DNA of 33,718 nucleotides from Kineosporia sp. A_224. GTDB taxonomy: Bacteria; Actinomycetota; Actinomycetes; Actinomycetales; Kineosporiaceae. Position 1 is the stretch's first letter. Each line of letters opens with the position of its first letter. Below are positions 24,903 through 32,572 of this stretch, piece by piece. The stretch covers positions 1 to 33,718 of the forward strand of contig NZ_MWLN01000222.1 in NCBI RefSeq assembly GCF_002198655.1, written 5' to 3'. Both the position numbers and the translations under genes were made by a program. Under the pieces are notes generated by a model. It saw only the letters and a program-made list of their open reading frames with translations, was not told the DNA's origin and made no database searches.

Positions 24903-26029
24903 GATATCGGCAGGGGCTCCGCACGCGGGTAGGTCCGGGCGGGCCCGTGCACCTCGACCTGGACGACGTCCCCGTCGGAGGGCAGGTCCGCCCCGGCCAC
25001 CCGGGCCCGGACGCGCTCCCCGGTGACGAGCCGGACGTCGACGAGCGCGTCGTGCCCGAAGTACTCGAGCCGTTCGACGACACCGAGCCGGGCGGCGTCG
25101 ACGGTCGGCGGCCGGCCCCGCCGGCCCACCGACGACAGCGTGAGCTGCTCGGGCCGCAGGACGACCTCGACCGCCCCCTCCGGCGCCGGCGCCGCCGCCG
25201 GGACCGCCCCGAGCACGCAGCGGGCGACGCCGCCGGTGACCGTGCCGGGCAGGACGACCGCGTCGCCGAGGAACTCGGCCGCGGGCCGGTCCACCGGGTG
25301 CGCGTAGGCCGCGGCGGGGGCGTCGACCTGGACGACGCGCCCCTCGCGGACGAGCGCGACCCGGTCGGCGAACGACAGCGCCTCGCCCTGGTCGTGCGTC
25401 ACGAGGACGACGGTCACGCCGGTCGCGGCGAGCGCCTCCTTGACCGCGGCCCGGGTCGAGGAGCGCAGCCCCGCGTCGAGCGCGGAGAACGGCTCGTCGA
25501 GGAGCACCAGGCGCGGCCTCCGGGCCAGGGCACGGGCGAGCGCGACCCGCTGCTGCTGGCCGCCGGACAGCTCGGACGGCCGGACGCCGGCGACGTCGCG
25601 GTCCAGGCTGACGAGCTCCAGGAGCGCCTCCACCCGGGCGCGGGTCGCCGTCCGGTCCCGGCGCTGCGCCCGGCCGAGCCCGAAGGACACGTTGTCCGCG
25701 ACGGACAGGTGCGGGAAGAGCGCGCCCTCCTGCGCCACGTAGCCAACCGGCCGCCGCTCCGGCGGCACCCAGACCGGCGCCCGGTCCGGCCGGTCCGCCG
25801 CGCCGGCGGCGGCGACCCGTTCGCCGTGGATCGTCACGCTCCCGGCGTCCGGCCGGACGAACCCGGCGACGGCGCGCAGCAGCGTCGTCTTGCCGCAGCC
25901 GGACGGCCCGAGGACGGCCGTGGTCGTCCCGGCGTCGACCTCGAGGTCCACGCCGCGCAGCACCGGGTCGCCGCCGAACCCCGCGACGAGGCCGTGCACG
26001 GTCAGGGCGGCGGTCGGTGCGGCGGTCAT
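24899..26029 (-). CDS. Ferric-iron ABC importer ATPase (FbpC-like)
   Basis: This 376-aa cytoplasmic ATPase powers the permease encoded just upstream. Walker A is GPSGCGKTT with K47, the Q-loop Gln is at 100, the signature LSGGQQQR is at 154-161, Walker B ends in D178-E179, and the switch His is H212. A C-terminal TOBE-like beta domain covers about residues 240-376, as in FbpC, PotA and CysA importers, and could carry regulation. Iron specificity is inferred from the FbpA-like binding protein in the same operon. The ATG at 26029 overlaps the permease stop as ATGA, and its stop overlaps the downstream GT4 start. Confidence 0.92.
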   Translation of the reverse strand: MTAAPTAALTVHGLVAGFGGDPVLRGVDLEVDAGTTTAVLGPSGCGKTTLLRAVAGFVRPDAGSVTIHGERVAAAGAADRPDRAPVWVPPERRPVGYVAQEGALFPHLSVADNVSFGLGRAQRRDRTATRARVEALLELVSLDRDVAGVRPSELSGGQQQRVALARALARRPRLVLLDEPFSALDAGLRSSTRAAVKEALAATGVTVVLVTHDQGEALSFADRVALVREGRVVQVDAPAAAYAHPVDRPAAEFLGDAVVLPGTVTGGVARCVLGAVPAAAPAPEGAVEVVLRPEQLTLSSVGRRGRPPTVDAARLGVVERLEYFGHDALVDVRLVTGERVRARVAGADLPSDGDVVQVEVHGPARTYPRAEPLPIS

Positions 26030-27657
26030 CGGCGGACCTCCTCGTCGGGGCGGCGCAGGAGCAGCCAGATGAGCGGCGCGGACAGCGCCACCATGAGCGC
26101 GGCGTACGGCGCCGCCGCGGCGTAGTCGAGCGAGGCGCTCGCCGACCAGAACCCGGTCGCGAGCGTCCGGGTGCCGGTCGGGGCGAGGAGCAGCGTCGCG
26201 GTGAGCTCGGTCGACGTCGCGACGAGGACGAGCGCGAACCCGGCGAGCGCCCCGGGCAGGGCCAGCGGCACGACGACCCGCAGCAGCGCGCCCCAGGGGC
26301 CGACGCCGAGCGCCCGGGCGGCCTCGGCGAGCTCGGGCGGGGCCTGGGCGAGCGCGGCGCGCAGCGAGACGACGGCGCGGGGGAGGAACAGGACGACGTA
26401 CGCGGTGACGAGCAGCGCGCTCGACTGGTAGAGCGCCGGGACGTTGCGGACGGTGAGCGTCACGAGCGCCAGGGCGACGACGACGCCCGGCAGGGAGCTC
26501 GCGACGTACGTGGCGCGCTCGACGAGGGCGGCCGCCCGGCCGCGGCGCCGGGTGACGAGCCAGGCGACGGGGAAGGCGGCGAGCACGGTCACCGCCGCCG
26601 CGGTCACGGCGAGCCCGACGGTGGTGAGCGCGGCCGGGACGAGCGCGGCGGCGTCCGACGCGGTCTCGGAGAAGGCGTCGTCGTCCGCGCCGAGCCAGCG
26701 CACGAGGCTGCCCAGCGGGACGGCGAGCGCGAGGCCGACGAGCCCCGCGACGGCGGCGAGCGCGGGCGCCGTCCACCGCCCGAGCGGCACGGCCTCGGCC
26801 CGGCGCCGGGTGCCCGCCCCGAGGCGCGCGTACCGGGCCCGGCCGCGGGCCGCCTGCTCGAGCGCCAGCAGGCCCAGGCACAGCGTGACGAGGACGACGG
26901 CGAGCACCTCCGCCGATGCCCCGGTGAACGAGGTGTCGTACTGCTCGAGGATCGCGACGGTGAACGTCGGGAAGCGGATGAGCTCGAGGGCCCCGAACTC
27001 GGCGAGCAGGTGCAGCGTCACGAGGAGCAGCCCGCCGAGCGTCGCGGTCCGCAGCTGCGGCAGGACGACACGGACGAAGACCGCGCCGCGGCGCAGCCCG
27101 AGGCTGCGCGCGGACTCCTCGAGCGCCGGGTCGAGCCCGCGCAGCGCCGCGGCGACCGGCAGGAACACGAACGGGAAGTACGACAGCGTCGTCACGAGGA
27201 CGGCGCCCGCGAGGCCGTCGGTGCCGGGCCGCAGGGACACCCAGGCGTAGCTGTTGACGAACGCGGGCACGGCGAGCGGGGCGACGAGGAGCACCCGCCA
27301 CAGGCCCCGCAGCGGCAGCGCCGTCCGCTCGACGAGCCAGCCGGCCCCGGTGCCGAGCACGAGGCACGCCGCCCCGGAGAGGACGACGAGGGCGACGGTG
27401 TTGCCGAGGAGCTCGGCGACCCGCGGCCGCAGCAGGAACCGGGCCGTCGCGCCGGGGTCGGCGGTGAGCGCCGCCCCGACCACGACGAGGACGGGCAGCA
27501 GGGTGACCGCCGCGACGGCGGTCGCGGCGACGGCGACCCACGACGGCCGGCCGCCGGCCACGCCCCGAGCGCGCGACCGGCGGCCGTCGTGGTCCGGCGG
27601 CGAGGCAGGGGCGTGCCCCGCCGCCGGACGGTCGGTCGACGTGGCGGGAGCTGTCAC
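26026..27657 (-). CDS. Ferric-iron ABC importer permease (FbpB-like, fused double permease)
   Basis: This 543-aa inner-membrane permease consists of two binding-protein-dependent transport domains in one chain, as in FbpB and SfuB. A hydrophilic, Pro/Ala-rich N-terminus of about 38 residues precedes TM1. Two EAA loops that dock to the ATPase are visible: EESARSLGLRRG at about 180-191 and ELAEAARALGVGPWG at about 442-456. About 12 hydrophobic helices are present. The GTG at 27657 forms a GTGA overlap with the binding-protein stop; the frame stays open further upstream but only as shadow. Together with the flanking genes it completes a three-part importer. Confidence 0.92.
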   Translation of the reverse strand: MTAPATSTDRPAAGHAPASPPDHDGRRSRARGVAGGRPSWVAVAATAVAAVTLLPVLVVVGAALTADPGATARFLLRPRVAELLGNTVALVVLSGAACLVLGTGAGWLVERTALPLRGLWRVLLVAPLAVPAFVNSYAWVSLRPGTDGLAGAVLVTTLSYFPFVFLPVAAALRGLDPALEESARSLGLRRGAVFVRVVLPQLRTATLGGLLLVTLHLLAEFGALELIRFPTFTVAILEQYDTSFTGASAEVLAVVLVTLCLGLLALEQAARGRARYARLGAGTRRRAEAVPLGRWTAPALAAVAGLVGLALAVPLGSLVRWLGADDDAFSETASDAAALVPAALTTVGLAVTAAAVTVLAAFPVAWLVTRRRGRAAALVERATYVASSLPGVVVALALVTLTVRNVPALYQSSALLVTAYVVLFLPRAVVSLRAALAQAPPELAEAARALGVGPWGALLRVVVPLALPGALAGFALVLVATSTELTATLLLAPTGTRTLATGFWSASASLDYAAAAPYAALMVALSAPLIWLLLRRPDEEVRR

Positions 27658-28682
27658 AGCACGTCTGCGCCGGTCATGAGCTCGACGACCTTGGGCCCGT
27701 TGAGCGTCGCCGGGTCGATCGCCGGCGGGTCGAGGTCGGCGAGCGGCGGGAGCGCCGGGTCCGCGGCGACGCCGGTGCCGACCGGGTACTCCATGGCGTC
27801 GCTCTTCGCGAGGACGTCCTGGCCCTTCGGGCCGGTGACGAACGCGACGAACCGCTGCGCGTCGGCCGCGTGCTTCGAGGCCTTGAGCACGCCCGCGCCG
27901 GAGACGCTGACGAACGCGCCGGGGTCCTGGTCGCCGAAGTAGTGCAGCTTCGTGCTCGCGCTGCCCTCCTTGGTCTTCGCCTGGTCGCGGTACCAGTAGT
28001 AGTGGTAGATCACGCCGGCCGGGACCTCGCCCGCGTTGACCGCCTTCATCGTCGCGATGTTGTTCGCGTAGACCTTCGCGTTCGTCTTCAGGCCGGCGAG
28101 CCACTGCGACGTCTTCGCCTCGCCCTGGGTCGCGAGGACGGCGCTGACGATCGCCTGGAAGTCGGCACCGGTCGCGGCGGCGCCCCAGCGGCCCTGCCAG
28201 GCGGGGTCGGCGAGGTCCATGAGGCTCTTCGGCAGCTGGCTCTCCGGCAGCTTCGAGGGGTTGTAGACGAGGACGGTCGCGCGGGCCGCGGCGCCGGTCC
28301 ACTGCCCGTTCGAGGGCCGCAGCGACTGCGGCACCTGGGCGAGGGTCGCGGCGTCGAGCGGGGCGAACAGGCCGGCGTCCTGGACGATCGTCATCGCCGG
28401 GCTGTTCTCCGTGAGGAAGACGTCGGCGGGGGAGCGGTCGCCCTCGGCGACGATCTGGCTGCCCATCGACGCGTCCTTGCCGGAGCGGATCTGCACCTCG
28501 ACGCCGGTCTCCGCGGTGAACGCGTCGGCCCAGGCCTTCGTGAGGTTCTCGTGCTGCGAGCTGTAGACCGTGAGCTTGTCGGGGTCGAGCGCCGCTTCGG
28601 CGTCGGCGTCACCGCCGCACGCGGTGGTGACCAGGGCGGCCGCCAGGGCGGTCGCGGCGAGGGCGAGGGTCCGGCGCTTCAC
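27654..28682 (-). CDS. Ferric-iron-binding lipoprotein (FbpA-like)
   Basis: This 342-aa extracytoplasmic binding protein of the type 2 periplasmic fold is anchored by a lipoprotein leader: KRR at the start, a hydrophobic core, then TTACGG with Cys near residue 22. The mature part starts with LTVYSSQHENLTKAW, typical of iron(III)-binding FbpA and FutA proteins. The adjacent Tyr228 and Tyr229 in IYHYYWYRDQ correspond to the paired tyrosines that hold ferric iron in FbpA. It should deliver free or weakly chelated Fe3+ to the permease rather than an intact large siderophore. The GTG start has AAGGAG 6 nt upstream. It also overlaps the stop of the preceding fusion gene as GTGA. Confidence 0.92.
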   Translation of the reverse strand: MKRRTLALAATALAAALVTTACGGDADAEAALDPDKLTVYSSQHENLTKAWADAFTAETGVEVQIRSGKDASMGSQIVAEGDRSPADVFLTENSPAMTIVQDAGLFAPLDAATLAQVPQSLRPSNGQWTGAAARATVLVYNPSKLPESQLPKSLMDLADPAWQGRWGAAATGADFQAIVSAVLATQGEAKTSQWLAGLKTNAKVYANNIATMKAVNAGEVPAGVIYHYYWYRDQAKTKEGSASTKLHYFGDQDPGAFVSVSGAGVLKASKHAADAQRFVAFVTGPKGQDVLAKSDAMEYPVGTGVAADPALPPLADLDPPAIDPATLNGPKVVELMTGADVL

Positions 28683-31399
28683 GAGGTTCTCCTTGCGGGG
28701 TCGGGGGTACGGGCGGGAACGGTCAGGGGGTGCGGATCCACCGGCCGCGGCGAGGGCAGCACCCGCCGCAGCCGTTCGGCGAGCGTCCAGGCGGCGACCC
28801 CCACGAGCAGGGACGCGGCCAGGGCGAGGGCGGGGACGTCGCGCAGCGCCGGGAAGACCTGCCACTGGGTGAGGTAGATGTAGAGAGAGCTGCTCGCGAG
28901 GATCCCGACGAGCGGGGTGACCACCCTCGGCAGTCGCACCGCCGGGACCCAGAGCAGGGCGAGGACTCCGACGAGGACGACGGCGTCACGGGCGGGGTTG
29001 TCGAAGAAGCCCGGGACGGCGACGGCCGCGGCGCCGGAGACGATGAGCCGCTGCCGCACCGTCCGGGCCTCGGCGGTCGCCCAGCCGAGCGCGAAGAGCC
29101 AGAACACGTACTGCGGCGTGCCGCGCTCGGGGCCGGTGTCCACGCGGACGACGTCGAACCGCGGCAGCAGGCCGACGCCGACGAGGCCGACCGCGACGGC
29201 GAACGGGTGCCCCGCGCGCGCCCTGCGGACCGCCGGGACGGCGAGCAGCGCGGCCGTCGCGACGAGGATCCACACCAGGGCCTCGACGAACCAGTAGTGC
29301 CAGGCACGGCCCCAGTCGTCCGGCCCGAGCGGGCCGTTGACGAGCAGCGCGGTCGTCCACGGGTACACGCCGACGACGGCGAGCCCGCCGACCCAGACGA
29401 CCGTCGGGACGACGACCCGGGAGAGCGTCCGGCCGACCCGGCGGAGGTGCTCGCCGGCGCCGGTCGCCGTGAAGGTGAACCGCGCGGCGTTGTAGCCGGC
29501 GACGGCGAGGAGCAGGTGCGCCCCGCCGCGCAGCGTGAAGAGGTTCGCGTGCGTGCCGACGACGGCGACGATCGCGAGGCACCTCAGCAGGACGGCGGTC
29601 TCCACCCGTGCCCACGCGCTGCGCCGCGGGGCGGCGCTGCGGGCCAGGTCCGCGACGGCCGTCGTGGCCCAGCCGTCCGGCGGGGTGCCGAGCTCGTCCT
29701 CGAGACGCACCGAGAGCGCCACGTACGACAGCGAGTCGCCGCCGAGCCCGGTGAACGTCGACGCCGGGCCGGCGTCCGGGCGGTCGAGCATCTCGGCGTA
29801 GAGGGCGACCAGGCGGGCCGTGCGGTCCGGGGCGGTGACGACGTCGCCGTCGCCGTCGCCGTCGCCGGCGTCGGCGGTGGCGGCGGCGGTGCGCGCCCGC
29901 GATCCGCAGGCGGCCGTGCACGCCCGGGCCGCGTCGTCCGCCGCGCAGCACCCGGCCGGGGCGGCGGCGGCCTCGACGAGGCGCCCGACCGCCGCCCGGT
30001 CGGGCTTCCCGTTCGGCGTGCGCGGCAGCGCGTCCACGCCGACGACGCGGACCGCGGACGGCGGCAGCGCGAGCTCGGAGGCGAGCAGGCTGCGGACCAT
30101 CGCCGGGTGCGCGCAGCCCTCGACGGCGACGTCGAGCCGGTCGTCGGCGCCGTCGGCCAGGGCGGTGAGCCCGAGGTCGGCGAGGTTCTCGTCGACCCGG
30201 GCGAGGTCGATCCGCACGCCGAGCACCTTGACGAAGCCGCTGGTCCTGCCCGTGACCTGGAGCAGCCCGTCCGGGCCGACCCGGCCCAGGTCGCCGGTCC
30301 GCAGCCGGGTCGTCGTCCGGCCGAGCGCGAGGTCGGCCGGCCCGTGCGCGTAGCCGAGCATGACGTTGGGGCCCTCGTAGACGATCTCGCCGACCTCGCC
30401 GGGCGCGGCCTCCGGGGCGTCGTCCGGGCCCTGGCCCGTGCCCCGGGCGAGCACCCGGAGCGTGCCGCCGGGCACGGCCCGGCCGACGGCCTGCGGGTAC
30501 CGGGCCGCCAGACCCGCGGGCATGCAGGCCATCCGGGCGGTCGCCTCGGTCTGCCCGTACATGACGACGAGGTCCCAGCCGTGGCGGCGGCCGAGGGCCG
30601 CGACCTCCCGGACCCGGTCCGGCGCCATCCGCCCGCCGGCCTGGGTGACCAGTCGCAGCGCCGGGCAGTGCCGGTCGGCGAACCCGGCGCGCTCGAGGAG
30701 GTCGAACGTGTAGGGCACGCCCGCGAGGTTCGTGACCCGGTGCTCGGCGACGGTCCGCCAGAACGGCTCGTCGAGGACGGACCGCTCGGAGAGGACGAGG
30801 CTCGCGCCGCGGGCCAGGTGGCTGTGCAGCACGGACAGGCCGTAGCAGTAGGCGAGCGGCAGCGTCGTGACCGCCCGGTCGTCGGCGGTGATCCCCAGCG
30901 AGTCCGCGACGGACCCGGCGTTCGCGGCGACGCCGTCCGCGCCGAGCCGCACGAGCTTCGGGGAGCCGGCCGAGCCGGACGTCCCGAGCAGCAGGGCGAG
31001 GTCGGGGTGCAGCGTGTGGGCGGTCCCCGGACGGCGCTCCTCGACGGTCCAGACCGGGCCCGCGCCCTGCGCGGCGCGGCGGGCGACGACGTCCGGGTCG
31101 TACTGCTCGACGAGCCGCTCCCGGGCCGCGGTCGCACCGTCCGGGCAGAGCAGGACGACGTGTCCGCCGGCGAGCGCACCGAGGTAGGTGACGACGCAGT
31201 CGAGCGTCGGCACCGGCTCGAGGAGGACGAGGCGGCGGGTCCCGCCGAGGGCACGCCGGGCGGCCCCGGCGAGGCGCGCGAGGTCGGTGTAGGACACGGT
31301 CACCGACGCGGCCGGGTCGGCACCGCCGTCGGGGGCCGGGACGACGAGGGCCGGGCGGTCGCCGAAGCGGTCGAGGCGCTCTGCGAAGGCGACCGGCAC
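28679..31399 (-). CDS. Adenylation domain - carrier protein - membrane acyltransferase fusion
   Basis: This 906-aa protein joins three parts. Residues 1 to about 475 are an ANL adenylation domain with TSGSAGSPK (140-148), YGQTEAT (281-287), RTGD (367-370) and the catalytic Lys465 in TPNGK. A Cys-rich, Asp-Gly-repeat linker (476-522) leads to a phosphopantetheine carrier with GLGGDSLS and Ser556. The C-terminal 300 residues have about ten membrane helices and RCLAIVAVVGTH near 606-617, the start of acyltransferase-3 (OafA-like) enzymes. The layout implies an acyl or aminoacyl group is activated, tethered, then transferred across or at the membrane, like DltA-DltC-DltB in one chain. The acyl substrate is unknown. 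GTG at 31399 has AGGAG 7 nt upstream; an earlier GTG at 31450 would abut the iron box and lacks a ribosome site. It is the first gene of the iron operon. Confidence 0.88.
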   Translation of the reverse strand: MPVAFAERLDRFGDRPALVVPAPDGGADPAASVTVSYTDLARLAGAARRALGGTRRLVLLEPVPTLDCVVTYLGALAGGHVVLLCPDGATAARERLVEQYDPDVVARRAAQGAGPVWTVEERRPGTAHTLHPDLALLLGTSGSAGSPKLVRLGADGVAANAGSVADSLGITADDRAVTTLPLAYCYGLSVLHSHLARGASLVLSERSVLDEPFWRTVAEHRVTNLAGVPYTFDLLERAGFADRHCPALRLVTQAGGRMAPDRVREVAALGRRHGWDLVVMYGQTEATARMACMPAGLAARYPQAVGRAVPGGTLRVLARGTGQGPDDAPEAAPGEVGEIVYEGPNVMLGYAHGPADLALGRTTTRLRTGDLGRVGPDGLLQVTGRTSGFVKVLGVRIDLARVDENLADLGLTALADGADDRLDVAVEGCAHPAMVRSLLASELALPPSAVRVVGVDALPRTPNGKPDRAAVGRLVEAAAAPAGCCAADDAARACTAACGSRARTAAATADAGDGDGDGDVVTAPDRTARLVALYAEMLDRPDAGPASTFTGLGGDSLSYVALSVRLEDELGTPPDGWATTAVADLARSAAPRRSAWARVETAVLLRCLAIVAVVGTHANLFTLRGGAHLLLAVAGYNAARFTFTATGAGEHLRRVGRTLSRVVVPTVVWVGGLAVVGVYPWTTALLVNGPLGPDDWGRAWHYWFVEALVWILVATAALLAVPAVRRARAGHPFAVAVGLVGVGLLPRFDVVRVDTGPERGTPQYVFWLFALGWATAEARTVRQRLIVSGAAAVAVPGFFDNPARDAVVLVGVLALLWVPAVRLPRVVTPLVGILASSSLYIYLTQWQVFPALRDVPALALAASLLVGVAAWTLAERLRRVLPSPRPVDPHPLTVPARTPDPARRTS
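29843..29866. repeat. Four-copy 6-bp repeat encoding an Asp-Gly linker
   Basis: GTCGCC is repeated four times in a row. On the minus strand it encodes the alternating Asp-Gly stretch between the adenylation and carrier domains of the fusion protein. It is a simple in-frame repeat that could vary in length. Confidence 0.85.
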
Positions 31400-31450
31400 G
31401 ACGACGCTCCTCTCCCCGGGAGGCCTACCGCCGGACCGTCGCCCGAACAC

Positions 31451-31469
31451 GCAGGTAAGCCTTACCTAA
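31451..31469 (-). promoter_or_regulatory. DtxR/IdeR-type iron box 1 (promoter-proximal)
   Basis: GCAGGTAAGCCTTACCTAA contains the perfect 7-bp palindrome AGGTAAG-C-CTTACCT at 31453-31467. It matches the 19-bp DtxR/IdeR consensus at 14 positions, or 15 if G or C is allowed at the centre. It lies about 50 nt before the fusion-gene GTG, where a repressor would block the promoter. Repression under iron sufficiency is expected from the family. Confidence 0.85.
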
Positions 31470-31480
31470 CTCTCAAGGGA

Positions 31481-31499
31481 AGAGGTTAGCCTTACCTAA
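31481..31499 (-). promoter_or_regulatory. DtxR/IdeR-type iron box 2 (distal)
   Basis: AGAGGTTAGCCTTACCTAA matches the iron-box consensus at 15 of 19 positions, or 16 if G or C is allowed at the centre. It starts exactly 30 bp from box 1, close to three helical turns, so two repressor dimer pairs could bind the same face. It lies between the FhuF-like gene and the fusion gene. Confidence 0.85.
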
Positions 31500-31509
31500 C
31501 TCGTCGGCG

Positions 31510-32262
31510 TCAAGCCCGGGCGAGCCGCGGGCAGGTGGCGCACGTCGCCGCGCCGGGCACCGCGTAGGCGAGGCAGCACGAGACGCGCAGCCGCGGCGGC
31601 ACCGGCCCGCCGGGCAGCAGTGCCTCGGCCTCGACGAGGCCCTGGGTGCCCGGGGCGGCGGTGAGGACGGCGGCGACCAGGGCGTCGGTCGCGAGTGCGC
31701 GCAGGCTGTGCGGCCCGCGCCCGCCGCGTCGTCCCCAGGCCGCGGTGAAGGCCTCGACGTGGGCGCCGACCTCCGTGAGCAGGGTCGCCCGCAGGGCGCG
31801 CCCGTCCGGTGCCGGGCGGGCGTCCGGGTGCCCGGCGGCCGGGTCGTCGGGGAGGCAGGCGAAGCCGGGTGCGAGCAGGGCGACGGCGTCCGGCCAGCCG
31901 GTGCCCGTGAGGTGCAGGGCCACGGACGCCGGGTCCAGCCGGGGCACCCGGCGGGCCGCGACCCAGGGCACGGTCGCGGCGCACGCGACGGCCCACACGT
32001 ACCAGCCGAACAGGTACGACGGCGCGACGGCCGGCGGCACCCGGTCCCGGTCCGCGGCCGGGACCAGCGCCCGGACGCCGGTGCGGACCCGGCGGGCGAG
32101 GGCGTCGAGGGCGTCGCCGTCGTGCAGGTCGGCGCACGTCGTCCAGCCCGGCCCGCCCGGTGCGGGGCTCGCCGTGCCGCCCGCGGGGAGCCCGGCGAGG
32201 ACGGCGATCCCCGGCCGCGGCGGGACGGCCGCGAGCGTGTCGTGCAGCGGGGCGGACGGCAC
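31510..32262 (-). CDS. FhuF-like [2Fe-2S] ferric reductase
   Basis: This 250-aa protein ends with the FhuF signature CC-x10-C-x2-C (CCLAYAVPGAATCATC), whose four cysteines hold a [2Fe-2S] cluster in E. coli FhuF. The rest shows the weakly conserved helical body, including PSYLFGWYVWAVACAA around residues 81-96. Such enzymes reduce ferric iron in the cytoplasm and release it from siderophores. GTG at 32262 has GGAAGGA 6 nt upstream. The gene ends 10 nt before the distal iron box, so it lies upstream of the iron operon rather than inside its box-controlled part. I see no iron box before its own start. Crp-type palindromes lie about 95-130 nt upstream. Its length is close to E. coli FhuF. Confidence 0.85.
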   Translation of the reverse strand: MPSAPLHDTLAAVPPRPGIAVLAGLPAGGTASPAPGGPGWTTCADLHDGDALDALARRVRTGVRALVPAADRDRVPPAVAPSYLFGWYVWAVACAATVPWVAARRVPRLDPASVALHLTGTGWPDAVALLAPGFACLPDDPAAGHPDARPAPDGRALRATLLTEVGAHVEAFTAAWGRRGGRGPHSLRALATDALVAAVLTAAPGTQGLVEAEALLPGGPVPPRLRVSCCLAYAVPGAATCATCPRLARA

Positions 32263-32354
32263 GGGCGGTCCTTCCGGGTGACGGTGCGACGACCTGTCGA
32301 GGATGCCGCAGCCGGGGGCGGCCCGCCCGCCGGGGACCTCGGTCCCGGTGCTGC

Positions 32355-32370
32355 GGTGAGCGTCGTCACG
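32355..32370. promoter_or_regulatory. Crp/GlxR-type palindrome A
   Basis: GGTGAGCGTCGTCACG fits GTGA-N6-TCAC. It starts 20 bp from palindrome B, about two helical turns, so a tandem site for a Crp-type dimer is possible. The outer base pair is imperfect. Confidence 0.4.
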
Positions 32371-32374
32371 GCCA

Positions 32375-32390
32375 CGTGAGCGCCCTCACG
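32375..32390. promoter_or_regulatory. Crp/GlxR-type palindrome B
   Basis: CGTGAGCGCCCTCACG fits CGTGA-N6-TCACG. The inverted repeat extends to CACGTGAG...CTCACGTG over 32373-32392, with 8-bp arms and a 4-nt centre. It has the same half-sites as the site at 11156-11171. Confidence 0.5.
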
Positions 32391-32408
32391 TGCCGGGATC
32401 GCAAACCG

Positions 32409-32430
32409 GTGAACAGCCCGTGAACAGTCG
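32409..32430 (-). promoter_or_regulatory. PHO box (PhoP-type direct repeats) upstream of the phosphate transporter
   Basis: GTGAACAG occurs at 32409-32416 and again at 32420-32427, exactly 11 bp apart. Read on the minus strand these are GTTCAC direct repeats with 11-bp periodicity, the pattern bound by PhoP (and RegX3) in actinobacteria. The next gene is a PiT phosphate transporter, which makes phosphate control plausible. Flanking 11-bp units are only weakly matched. Confidence 0.65.
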
Positions 32431-32572
32431 GCCGACAACGACTCCCGTCCCGGGGGACGTCCCCGTCCGTGCGCGATAACAGCGGTGTACGACGCCGCCG
32501 GGGCGCACCTCACCGCCGTTCGTCCCAGGGTCCGCCGGGCCCGCGACCCGGCGGCCCGATCGGAGGATCCGG

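Larger units (their letters stand above)
32263..32572. other. Divergent intergenic regulatory region (310 bp)
   Basis: No gene is visible between the divergent FhuF-like and PiT genes. The stretch holds two Crp-type palindromes (32355-32370, 32375-32390), a PHO box (32409-32430), a possible -10 GATAAC at 32475-32480 for the phosphate transporter, and its ribosome site GGAGGA at 32562-32567. Confidence 0.7.

Noticed and set aside
29843-29866. GTCGCC run as a regulatory repeat
   Set aside because: It is an in-frame Asp-Gly codon repeat inside a linker; simple slippage explains it.
28679-31450. Fusion-protein start at the GTG at 31450
   Set aside because: It abuts the iron box and has no ribosome site; GTG at 31399 has AGGAG at ideal spacing.
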